Source of the DNA: Salvelinus alpinus
Taxonomy: Eukaryota; Chordata; Actinopteri; Salmoniformes; Salmonidae
Direction of reading: 5' to 3'
Assembly: GCF_045679555.1 (NCBI RefSeq)
Contig: NC_092094.1
Coordinates: 38,289,430 to 38,353,429 of the forward strand
DNA: 64,000 bases
Under the pieces are notes generated by a model. That model was not told where the DNA came from. It saw nothing but the letters and a program-made list of their open reading frames with translations, and did not search any database. A program made the position numbers and the translations under genes. Position 1 is the stretch's first letter. Every line of letters starts with the position of its first letter. Below are positions 54,551 through 64,000 of this stretch, one piece after another.

Positions 54551-55959
54551 TAGTGTTGTCACAATACCAGAATTTTGACTTCGATACCGATACCAGGTTT
54601 AGTATCACAAAAAAAGCCATATTAGCCAGTCACAGAATGGTACTTGATCCAGCCCAGAAAATGTTCTGTTCAATCATTGGGCATCTTGAGTTCAGTATCA
54701 TTACATTCTATTTTTTTATAAATTACTTTTTATTTTTACGCCAGTCAATACAATGAAGGATAATTAACATTTACATCTAAAGGTCGGATTCTGTCAACAT
54801 AGCCTACTCGAGGCACAGTTCAGATTAAATAGTCACAAGACCAGAGAGTTAAGGACAGTGCCTGTTGCGCACCGCACATCAATCACCTTGAATCTGAGCA
54901 GAGGCGGTCAGCATTTTGGAACTATTTATTTATCCATACTTAATTTGTTAACTTGGACGTTTGTCATTTTATGAAGCATGTCTTCCCTTGTTTCAAAGTA
55001 GCCTAGCCAAAATACAACCTGATGAGACTGATGTTCTCATTAATTGCATTTTGGAACATGTGCAGCCATGTGCACATTGTTGAGCTTTATAATATGAAGA
55101 AATAAAACTATCAACATTAAGCTAAAGGGTCTGCTCGGTTGCATCAGCCTCATTGCTTTTTTTTAATGTCCAGTGGTTGTATGAATTTTGGCTCTGCTGT
55201 CTGTTTTGAACGTATATATTGTTTTTATTGTTCCAGGGACGACCTTAACTTAGATCCCTAGAGGGAATCATTTTGTATAAAGTATTTGGCTGTAATTGTA
55301 ATGTTGCAATATTTTACAGGCTATCAAGGGTGGCCAACCATAAACTAGGTAAATCAAACTATAACCCAGGCCTATCCACAATACAGGTGAATGAATATTT
55401 ACTAAGGAGTGTGCATGCATTGAGTTATTGAGCTTGTTTAGCTGATTTTGTGTGACTACAAATGACAAGGCAACAGTAAACACGTCGTCCCCCACGAATG
55501 ATGCAGCGGCCTTTGGGAGAGACGGAATAAGTGAATTAAAAGTTGTGGCGGCAAACAGCATATTTCACATTATGGTTTGCACATTATCACAAACAAAGTA
55601 CTAGGGTAGTGAATTGATGTTAGCTTTAGCTGTCAGCCAGCAATGGAAGTTTGCCTACAAAGCTGGAAGCTACCGGTATCTTCTTGCATTGTAAAGTGTT
55701 TTAGCGTGTATGGACATTGTTTTGCAAACAGTATAAGAAAGCAGTTTCAAAATGTCTACATGCCATGTTGCATTCATTTTTCACGTGTTAGCCTAGACTC
55801 CCAGTGCAGGTTAGCAATGAGTCGGCTGCACTGATACACAGGCTTGACCTGTGAGACACATTTGACAGAAGTACTGAAAGAAACCAATTCTAGTAGCGAA
55901 CCATATTTCATGTTCTAGTATTGAAAAATAACCTAATTTTGGTATACCGTGCAACACTA
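54551..55959 (+). mobile_element. 1.4-kb hAT-like element with perfect 8-bp TSD
   Basis: Starts TAGTGTTGTCACAATACCAG; the end inverted reads TAGTGTTGCACGGTATACC, so the inverted repeats agree with small gaps over about 25 bp. Flanks ATGCAGAC (54543-54550 and 55960-55967) are identical. No transposase frame survives. In the siah1 intron. Confidence 0.9.
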
Positions 55960-55967
55960 ATGCAGAC

Positions 55968-56971
55968 ACCCATGGGACTGGTGCCATAATGAGCATAAAC
56001 ACTGCTCTGAGAGTACGCACATTGGTGTGCCTGCAGTGATTCCCACTGGAGGAACCGGCTACATGAGTATTTCTCCTACTGAGGAAGAGGATAGACATTC
56101 ATGATTGAGAACTAGGGCGTACAGGCCAGAGTAAGAGCAGCTGAGCGGAGGCCACTGCAGAGATCAGAACAAAGCACGTTCACCATAAATAGTGGAAATT
56201 ATCCCAAGACTTTAGGGCCCAATGAACACTTGAAACAGCCAGGTCTTGTGCCTCATTAAACATAACGTCTAAAGAACCATTTGACATCGTAATCATGCTT
56301 TTCTCATGCTAATGGTTAAGAGGGCAGAATGACTTTTGCTGAAACGAGCAAAACGGTATCTAAGAGGGGAGCAGGCTAGCTACTAGACCTCTGGTAGGAC
56401 TAGATGCGCAGTCAGAACTGTCTGTTTTTTGCTGTAGGATGGGCTGACTTGTGGTGCTAGTGGAAACTCTAGAGGTCATGTCTTTACACAGGAAACACAA
56501 GCGGTTGTACCTGAATCACTTCAAGAGATGGGCCTAGCACTCCACCATATTTGAATTTCTTATTTATGTTCATACGTAGTAACTACGTTTAGGGGGGGGG
56601 CAGGTTCTGGTCAGGCACATGTGAGAAATTGAGTGGCAATCAAACAAGAGGGAGGTACAGACAGTAGGTTGGGATTAGGTCGTGTTAGGACTCTCTCCTC
56701 CCGACCCTGTGTTGGGAAGCTGGGGTGAATGGCACACGAGGACGAGACGCTCAATATGTCCCTCCAGATGGAGAGGAGTTGATTACTAAACCAGCTCAGG
56801 GTGATGACCTCTCCTCCGTCTACCAATCATACTCACTGAAACTTCATTAGATGACCTCTACAATCCTACTAACACCTCCCCTGCTTTATCAAACAAGCTG
56901 CTTCCCCTGGGTTAACCCAAACACACACATGGAAACAGACAAACACACGAGAAAGAGAAAATGTTGCTTGC
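55968..56971. other. siah1 intron, unrecognised
   Basis: No repeat or gene recognised. Confidence 0.5.
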
Positions 56972-57028
56972 CTTCGTCCATAAGATTCCTAAATAAGGCT
57001 TTCTTCTTCTCTTGAAATGTGGGTAACT
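56972..57028 (-). CDS. siah1: Putative 57-nt in-frame siah1 cassette exon with GC donor
   Basis: On the minus strand a strong acceptor (CTTCTCTCTCCCCTTTCAG) is followed by 57 nt and then GAAG|GCAAGC, a good GC-AG donor. The stretch has phase 1 on both sides, exactly fitting between the N-terminal exon and the main exon. It would insert ELPTFQEKKKALFRNLMDE. Alternatively its ATG could start a short M-D-E-E N-terminus. I know of no counterpart in human, so this is a hypothesis. Confidence 0.4.
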
Positions 57029-57602
57029 CTGAAAGGGGAGAGAGAAGAAAGGTTAACTAGTGGAGTAAAAACAATTCTAAGATATTAAGTCAAATTGAGC
57101 TGAGGTAGCCATTGAAACACATCAATCAGCATCACTGCAGTCTCAGAGTTCTGTAAAGGCCCATATGCCCACCTTCTGTTCTCTGCAGGGCGACCATTCA
57201 GGGCTGGTCGTGGTCAACAGTTATAGCTATAGTATGAAGGTGGACATGTGTTGGGGACTGACTCGGACCTCCCCAAACAGCACAGACACAAATTAAGTGT
57301 TAATCAGTGAGTTGTGGTAAAACAAATGTCATGGCTAGAGCCATATTAGCTAGAGTGCCAATACTGAGCGCTTTTGGCCTCACACATTCCACTGGAAACC
57401 CACAGCTTCCATCATGCAATGGGTTAACACTACTAATGCAAAGTACATTACATGGAGCATCGATTTCCCTCTTCAGTCTGTTCTCAGCACAACCTTTAGG
57501 CCTACTATCACATTACAACAACTAGAACTGGCTACATCCTAACTGACACTAACATGGAAATATTTGACTAAAATCAGTCCACTGATTGAGGTTTTGATTG
57601 TG

Positions 57603-57735
57603 GTCCTCTGTAGCTCAGTTGGTAGAGTATGGCGCTTGCAATGTCAGGACAGTGGGTTCGATGCACGGGACCACCTGCACGAATAATGTATGCACAAGTC
57701 TGTAAGCCGCATTGGATAAAAGCTTCTGCTAAATG
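57603..57735 (+). mobile_element. tRNA-derived SINE
   Basis: A-box TAGCTCAGTTGG at 57611-57622 and B-box GGTTCGATGC at 57655-57664 lie in a tRNA-like head. They are followed by the tail GGATAAAAGCTTCTGCTAAATG shared with LINEs. Not a tRNA gene: the acceptor stem does not close and the 3' half is LINE-like. Confidence 0.82.
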
Positions 57736-58544
57736 GCATATAGTCTTAATATGGATCCAAATCTATGCACAGAAATGGTCAGATTTGCTGTTTTCTCATT
57801 TAGACTACTTCCGGGGTCTAGCCCATTTGTTGAATCATGTCGTCTTAGTATAAGGGTAAATCTATGAATTCACGGCACTACCTCGTTAAAATATGACTTC
57901 TCTAGGATGACGGCCAATAAGGAGCACCAGAATCTAGCAGATGTAGGCTAAACCCAAAACAAACACCATCATGTGTATCAGCAGCTGCCTCCATGTAGGC
58001 GCCTGGCTTTGAGTAAGCGTGGCCTAGTAGAGGCGGCGAGTCTCTGCCTGCCCCCTTTCTGTAAACTCCGGCTGCTGTTTACTATCAAACACGCCGTCTG
58101 CATGTGTCCTCCACACTGCTGCAGAGGAACACACACCACTTCAAAGCAGCATAACATCCAAAACACAACAAACAGAGGGAGACAACGACAGAGATGGCAA
58201 CCATGACAATTGTTCGGTATGTTTGTACAGAGGGTCAGAAAAACAAAAGCATTTCTACTTAACAAAACATTCTCCACTCATGTCCAGTCTCTCACACCCC
58301 TGCATATACAAAGTATCAAAAAAAAAAAAAAGCCCTGCCCTTCTTAGGATCTGCAGTGCCTTGCAGAAAACAAAGCCATGACTGGACAGAAGTGAACACC
58401 AGTAGGTATTTATGACACCACAGTTGCACCCCAGGTATAGGAGGCACAAGGGGAAAGGGGGGGAAATATTCCAACAGACATTCTCACAGAAAATAAGCAG
58501 GGGAATATTTATGAGCCACCGAGTGTGCAAATAGGACATTTTAC

Positions 58545-58644
58545 CTTTAGGTTTGTTGGCGGTTGTTCTAGAAGCTATGCATGTGAAGAGCTTGAGCACC
58601 CCCTTCCATGAGTTCATGGGCTGAACATTAGCTCTGCCCGACAT
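58545..58644 (-). CDS. siah1: Alternative N-terminal coding exon of siah1 (long form)
   Basis: The minus strand reads ATG, 33 codons (MSGRANVQPMNSWKGVLK, then LFTCIASRTTANKPK), and one base, then the donor AAAG|GTAAAA. Joined to the main exon it gives K-E-M-S-R-Q. Human long-form SIAH1 also places Glu before MSRQ, and its N-terminus has the same M-(T/S)-G-(K/R)-A, S-W-(R/K)-G-V-L and F-T-C pattern. The resulting protein is 316 aa. ATG at 58644 is the first in-frame ATG; the frame stays open upstream without another. Confidence 0.8.
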
Positions 58645-59698
58645 AGGGAGAGTGTGAGAGAACTCTTCATCGCGGTTTTTCCATAGGAACAAAAACAGCC
58701 CATAACAGAGGGCAGATCCTTTCCCGTCGCTCTCCCTAGGTCTCTACTTAAACTCCCATCAGAAAACAGAAGTACTACTGCAGTCAGAGCCTGGGGGTCC
58801 AGGGCCAGACACCTTGGCGGGCTGGACGCATCAAACAGAGCCAGAGACTCCGATTCAGGCACTTCTTTCACCAGCACGGCAGAGGGCAGGAGGCTGGAGT
58901 CTTAAGAGCCAAAAATCCTCTTTAAAGTGCAGCCCAGGAAAAGGCCAAGGAAGGGTGGAGGAGCCGCGGGTAGGAGGGGCCCAAATAGAGATGTATTTTT
59001 ATTTTTTAAATAACACGTAGCTGTAATCCAGGAATGTTACACAAGTATACCCAGCTCCGCGCCGAGCAGGCAGCCCAGCCAGGGAGACACGGAAAGAAAT
59101 GGAGCACGTTGAAGAGGAAGCTAAAGAAACACTGGCAGTGTTCTTCCCCTGAAAGCCCTAGTCGAGGTAACCACTCCCTGCTCGGTCACTGTATCTTCTG
59201 AGTGATCCAGTCAGTCAGTGGAGAAGGCAGCCGCTCTAGGCAGAGCGAGGCAGGTAGTAGGGTGAAACAGACTGAGTCCTGGCTGAGCACCATAGAGCAG
59301 TCCCCCTTGCCTGATGCCTGCATTGCTCCCTGTAGGCTAAGGAGTCCAATGTCAGACTGGAGAGCGCATGCTCACGCTCTCCCCCACCCTCTTTCTGAGG
59401 AGTTGGGCCCTTCTCAGATTACAGCTCTGGCAGCTCCACCTCCAGCTGGGCTAACACCGTCCTGCCTGCTTCCCTCCCTTCCTCTGACCATGCAGACTAG
59501 ACAAAGAAACTGGAGAGAGTCGAGAGCTGGAAAACACACAAGTACCCTTACTTAGACTCAGTGACGCCCAGTCCCAAAACAGCCTCACAGTGGACACCCT
59601 AATCACAAACACAGGTCAGAGTATACATTAGCACAATATTCAGAGTTGATACCAAAAATACTTCATAACCTCAACACACACTCTCTGAGCATGGACAG
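58645..59698 (-). other. siah1: Upstream flank of the siah1 long-form exon
   Basis: More GC-rich than its surroundings. It may hold the 5' UTR and promoter for the long form, but no core promoter motif stands out. No repeat recognised. Confidence 0.4.
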
Positions 59699-60035
59699 GG
59701 CAGTGACAGTCATGGAATTTTGGATGACTTATTGGTCATTTCCGCAGTCACCGTTGCAACCATTTTCTCCTCTGTTCCTGAATGCATGTGTTACTGCTGC
59801 AGGGAGGGGGTTGCCGCCCAGGCAACTATACTCATTTGCTACAACACCTTGCTTGTTTCAGGCAAGGAGCAACAAAGTTTGATCACGTTATAGAGTCCAT
59901 GTTACAGCAGAAACGGACTCAAACCGCACAAATTCCCAGGCGTCCCGTCTTCAGTTCGTTCCAAACACACACAAAAATGGTTCTGCCGGTTATTTTATTC
60001 TCATTATGGTCTGCACCCATAACTGTCAGGTACAG
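59699..60035 (+). mobile_element. Second copy of the GTGACAGTCATGGAATTTTGG repeat
   Basis: Begins GTGACAGTCATGGAATTTTG and ends near CCATAACTGTCAGG, its inverted terminus. The interior matches the outer parts of 39200-42561 without the nested insertions, so it serves as a near-empty-site reference. Confidence 0.75.
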
Positions 60036-60540
60036 TTCTTCAGGAATTGTGCCAGCCCTAGTCATGAAATGTGGCAATGTAACCGTTGTAGCTACTGTAT
60101 CTTGTCTAAATCAAATAGACTTCCAATTAAATTATTCAGAGACATGCCCGGTCTTTGAGAACAATCCTTAGAAGTCAAAGTACAGGTATTATAGAGGCCA
60201 TTGGTCTCTCAATCATTCAGACAATCTAACTTAGACCAAATGTGTCGAAATAGGTTTCAGCAACAGGTATATCTTAAAATCTCATTAAGTGCTAGAACAG
60301 CAACAATATTTGACCATGTATTCTATACTGACCTCGTTACCAACCTAACAATACTAATAAACTGTCAATAGACTAACTAGGCAGAAGGCACATTCACTGC
60401 CCTTTCCTCCCCTCCCTGAGTAACATTTGAAAGTTATGTACTTGCTAGATTGGGATAAGATTGTTAGGTGAGACAACGTAAGATGAATGCACTAATGTAA
60501 GTCGCTCTGGATAAGAGTGTTTGCTAAAATGTACAGACAG

Positions 60541-60985
60541 ACATCCTTTTTTTATTTACCCCCCTTTCTCCCCTATTTCGTGGTATCTAATTGGTAGTTA
60601 CAGTCTTGTCCCATCGCTGCAACTCCCGTACGGACAACTCCCATACGGACTCAGCCGTGCGTCCTCCAAAACACAACCCAGCCAAGCCGCTTCATGACAA
60701 CGCCCACTTAACCTGGAATCCAGCCGTACCAATGTGTCAGAGGAAACACTGTACACCTGGCGACCGTGTCAGCGTGCATTGTGCCCGGCCCGCCACAGGA
60801 GTCACTAGTGCGTGATGGGACAAGAACATCCCTGCCGGCCATACCCTCCCCTAACCCGGAAGACGCTGGGCCAGTTGTGCGCCGCCCCGTGGGTCTCCCG
60901 GTCGCGGCTGGCTGCGACAGAGCCTGGACTCGAACCAGGATCTCTAGTGGCACAGCTAGCACTGCGATACAGTGCCTTAGTATAC
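60541..60985 (-). mobile_element. tRNA-derived SINE, minus strand
   Basis: On the minus strand it has the tRNA-like head CTAAGGCACTGTATCGCAGTG, B-box GGTTCGAGTCC and body CGTCTTCCGGGTTAGGGGAGG, with the poly-T side at 60541-60555. The first 20 or so bases of the head are missing here but appear in opposite orientation just beyond, at 60995-61025 (CCTCCCGAGTGGCGCAG). A separate tail piece lies at 60499-60535. Confidence 0.88.
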
Positions 60986-61028
60986 CTCTCTGGCCTCCCG
61001 AGTGGCGCAGTAGTCTAACTACTAAAAG

Positions 61029-62849
61029 CAGGAGCATATTCTTTGGCATCCTATAACAGGCTGGTGAACAAAAGGTTACTCAAAGAGTCAGGTGCCAGGC
61101 AGAGCACATAAAACAGCAGGCAAAAGGGTAGCTCATACAGTTGTTCTTACAGTATAATGACTAAAGCCACATTTACAGTAATTTGGATATAGCCTACCTC
61201 TTGGTTTAAAAGAATATTCATTAAAAAAAACCTTGTCAAGCTTATTACTAAAAAGGGAGGGAAGTGGCACATGCATTTCCATCTTAAATGTGTCATAATA
61301 TTTATGCTACATCCAAGCTGTAGACACCTGCAAAAGGACAGGATGCATAGAACTCGCAGCCAGCAGGATGCAAAACAGGTAGCCCAATGAAAATGTACCA
61401 TGGGTCTACCACAAAGAACACACCTTGACAATAATACTGAAAGACACTGACAAAGGCATTGCAGTAGTCTGATCAGACAGAGGGGACTAGCCTATTTTCA
61501 CTCTTGAATGCATCCACAGAAACACACCTTCCATGTAAACAGCTGCAGTGACAACCCACTCCACCTACTCAAAGCAAGCACAGGCAACCCTCCTCCAATG
61601 GCAGAGTAAACCAATACACAACTCTCCTCGCCTAACAAGAGGGAAAAATAACAACTCATCTAGAAGCAAGAACACAAATTAACTAATTGTTTTACTGACA
61701 GAGCAGGAAACTATGCCGTCCACAAACATAGCCATTAGCTAAACACAGTTTTAGATAGCTCTAACATTTCAACTGCAAAAAAAGTAGCCTGCTTTGTGAC
61801 ACCCCTTTCGCAAAAATATAATATTCGTTTTCTATATGCAGAGGTTTGCTCAACCCCAGAAACAGAGTATTTATTCACTCAACTTCCTGGTATACAAGAG
61901 CAGGCTGGGCAAAGCAGCCAACTCACCCTGGGCAGAAGAGCATTATAAGCAGAAGCATGTGTTGCCATGGAGAAGTTACATTGAGGTTTGGAATCTGAAG
62001 GCAGAAACACGCACCTTCAAAAATCCAGCCCGCGCTTCTGCAAAACACACACGTCCAGTAGCATGTTCATTAAGCCAATCTATGATGCAGGAGATGGATT
62101 CTGATTTAGAGAGAATTAAAATAGAGGCAGACAGAGCACTTGCAAAGGACATAGAATTCCCTCACTGTTTGAGAGCCAGTGAGTGAGTTACCAAACTGGA
62201 CCTCCTGCTGCTAGAGACAGCTGTCAGCCTGTCACTATGTTCAATTCACTATGCATGTGCAGCTGCCAGCAAGTCAGGTAGCAACAGGACAGGCTACTAC
62301 AGTCATGAACCAGGCAGTCAGCCATTTAATTTATTAAACCCAGGCCAGTCATAAGACACCATCAATACTGGCAGTCGTAGGTGCATTGTTTCCAACCAAC
62401 AGATGCCTGAAACAGTAGTCCTAAAAATAAGGTTATGCTTTGGCTAACTAAATCACACAAGGAAACGGTTCTCGTAGTTGATACATTGGACATGAGATGG
62501 ATGCAGTGCACAATTACATCCAATCAAGGACCTAAGGAAATCAGAAACAATTCTGCAAGTAGTTTATCAACAAATCACAACATACCTACACTAGCTCGAT
62601 TTGCAAACAGCTCCTTTACAACCAGTTTCCTTGAAATACGTAGACATGTAGCTACAGAATGTACACCTGATAATGTGATATAACCAAAGATTTTTGGTAT
62701 CCATTACTGGGCGTTACAGGTTGGCCTATACAAAACCTTGGTATTGGAGATACATGTTTGGCTGAATCGAACGAATGTGGTATCTTTTAAAATGTCAGTG
62801 TCCCGTTGCATGTGGTTCGTTTTCACTTAGAAAATGCGCCATTACTAAA
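61029..62849. other. Upstream intergenic or siah1 intron
   Basis: AT-rich DNA without recognised genes or repeats. It may lie within the first siah1 intron if transcription starts near 62880. Confidence 0.45.
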
Positions 62850-63010
62850 ATAAATAGGTTTCTCCATGGCGCGGCCATCTTGTCGATTTAAAATCTTCTA
62901 TCACTGATCGACATATGTCAGTGTCATGACATGCAACACTTTGGGGTGGACCCACCTGTCTCAATCAATGAGAGAAGACTTGAAAATACAAGATGGCGGC
63001 ATGTATACTT
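62850..63010. promoter_or_regulatory. Candidate bidirectional promoter with two YY1-like sites
   Basis: AAGATGGCCGC lies on the minus strand at 62871-62881 and AAGATGGCGGC on the plus strand at 62990-63000. They are about 110 bp apart and point away from each other. YY1 sites of this form usually sit just downstream of the start of transcription. The minus one could serve the siah1 short-form transcript. Inference only. Confidence 0.4.
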
Positions 63011-63100
63011 TGGGATTACGTCGAAGCAAAAAATGTAATTCAATAAAGTAGCTTTTTTTATACAAACGATCCACCTGCAACTGGACATGAAGATTTTAGA

Positions 63101-64000
63101 AGATACTTTTGGCCATGTAGTGTATGTGGAAACCTATTCAAATTTGTGGATTTGGCTACTTCAGCCACCCCCGTTGCTGACAGGTGTATAGAATTGAGCA
63201 CAGCCATGCAATCTCCATAGACAAACATTGACAGCTGAATAGCCTGTACTGAAGAGTTCAGTGACTTTCAACATGGCACCATCATAGGATGCCACCTTTC
63301 CAACAAGTCAGTTCGTCACATTTCTGCCCTGCTAGAGCTGCCCCAGTCAGTACTGTTATTGTGGAAACGTCAAGGAGCAACAACTGCTCAGCCGCGACAG
63401 GCCACACAAGCTCACAGAACCGGCCTGCGAAGTGCATAATTTAAAAAAATAAAATAAAAAATAGAAGAAAGTAAAACGCCTTCCCTCGGTAGCAACACTC
63501 ACTACAGAGTTCCAAACTGACTCTTGAAGCAATGTCAGCACAAGAACTGTTCGTCTGGAGCGTCATGAAATTTGTTTCCATGGCAGAGCAGCCGCACACA
63601 AGCCTAAGATCACCATGTGCAATGCCAAGCGTCGGCTGGAGTGGTGTAAAGCTCACCGCCATTGGTCTCTGGAGAAGTGAAAATGTGTTCTCTGGAGTGA
63701 TGAATCACTCTTCATCTGGCAGTGCACAAAGCGAGGTACATACAGAAATGGTTTGTCAAGAATGATGTGGAAGAACTTGACTGGTCTGCACAGAGCCCTG
63801 ATCGCAACCCCATCGAAGACCTTTGGGATGAATTGGGACGACTGCGAAACAGGCCTAATCGCCCAAAAGTAGTGCCTGACCTCACTAATGCTTGAATGGA
63901 AGCAAGTCCTTGCAGAAATGTTCCAACATGTAGTGGAAAGTCTTCCCAGAAGAGTGGAGCCTGTTATAACAAAGGGGGACCAACTCCATTTTAATGCCCA
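63101..64000 (+). mobile_element. Tc1-like element (TACTTTTGGCCATGTAGTG family), cut by window end
   Basis: Blocks match other copies: CTCCATAGACAAACATTG, the transposase region around [16 protein letters not shown] in a shifted frame, and SPDRNPIEDLWDELGRL at 63790-63840. The stretch between WSDESLFIW-like and KRGTYRNG-like blocks (63715-63735) is deleted, removing the middle of the catalytic domain. It ends beyond 64000. Inactive. Confidence 0.88.

Noticed and set aside
57603-57735. A tRNA gene
   Set aside because: A- and B-boxes are present, but the acceptor stem does not pair and a LINE-type tail follows. It is a SINE. The same applies to 11007-11080, 21880-21945 and 60900-60985.
58255-58692. 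145-codon minus-strand frame as a separate gene
   Set aside because: Only its part from 58644 to 58545 is coding. The rest runs past a clear donor into intron, and the start at 58692 is not an ATG.
61836-62186. 116-codon frame upstream of siah1
   Set aside because: No domain recognised and no regulatory context; not supported as a gene.

Overview
This is vertebrate nuclear DNA, almost certainly from a salmonid fish (salmon, trout or charr). The genes have small exons with GT/AG introns, and the rest is a dense mosaic of Tc1/mariner-like, hAT-like, LINE and tRNA-derived SINE copies of the kinds that fill salmonid genomes. Sleeping Beauty-type IR/DR termini occur twice. I cannot name the species from the sequence alone.

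Three host genes are supported. (1) il34 (interleukin-34, the second ligand of CSF1R), plus strand, six coding exons from 4783 to 16228, 204 aa. (2) lonp2 (peroxisomal Lon protease), plus strand, fifteen coding exons from 20384 to 42827, 863 aa, ending in the peroxisome targeting signal SKL. (3) siah1 (RING E3 ubiquitin ligase), minus strand. A single exon at 49466-50314 encodes the 282-aa short form. An upstream exon at 58545-58644 supplies an alternative N-terminus resembling the long human SIAH1 isoform. A possible 57-nt in-frame cassette exon lies between them. lonp2 and siah1 converge tail to tail, as LONP2 and SIAH1 do in human (established knowledge); il34 lies upstream of lonp2. All il34 and lonp2 exon joins, and the siah1 joins, were checked for reading phase, and each open frame closes exactly. 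The three proteins act in different places (secreted cytokine, peroxisome matrix, cytosolic and nuclear ubiquitin ligase). I see no shared pathway, only conserved neighbourhood.

Layout: 1-4350 is a stack of Tc1-like elements, including one nested copy whose 340-aa transposase is open from end to end with D153, D244 and E279 all present. 4685-16680 is il34, whose third intron holds an esterase/endonuclease/RT-type LINE cut by a SINE. 16700-20380 is repeats and apparently unique intergenic DNA. 20384-42827 is lonp2, with introns full of nested elements, several ending only 17-36 bp before a splice acceptor. 42830-48480 is the intergenic stretch, with one Tc1-like and one hAT-like element. 48470-63000 is siah1 with its 3' UTR, repeat-filled introns and a candidate promoter. 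63101-64000 is another Tc1-like copy running off the window.

I found no new biochemical system. The most useful leads are the intact transposase, several TE or microsatellite edges forming lonp2 splice acceptors, the siah1 cassette exon with a GC donor, and nested insertions whose target-site duplications can be read directly.
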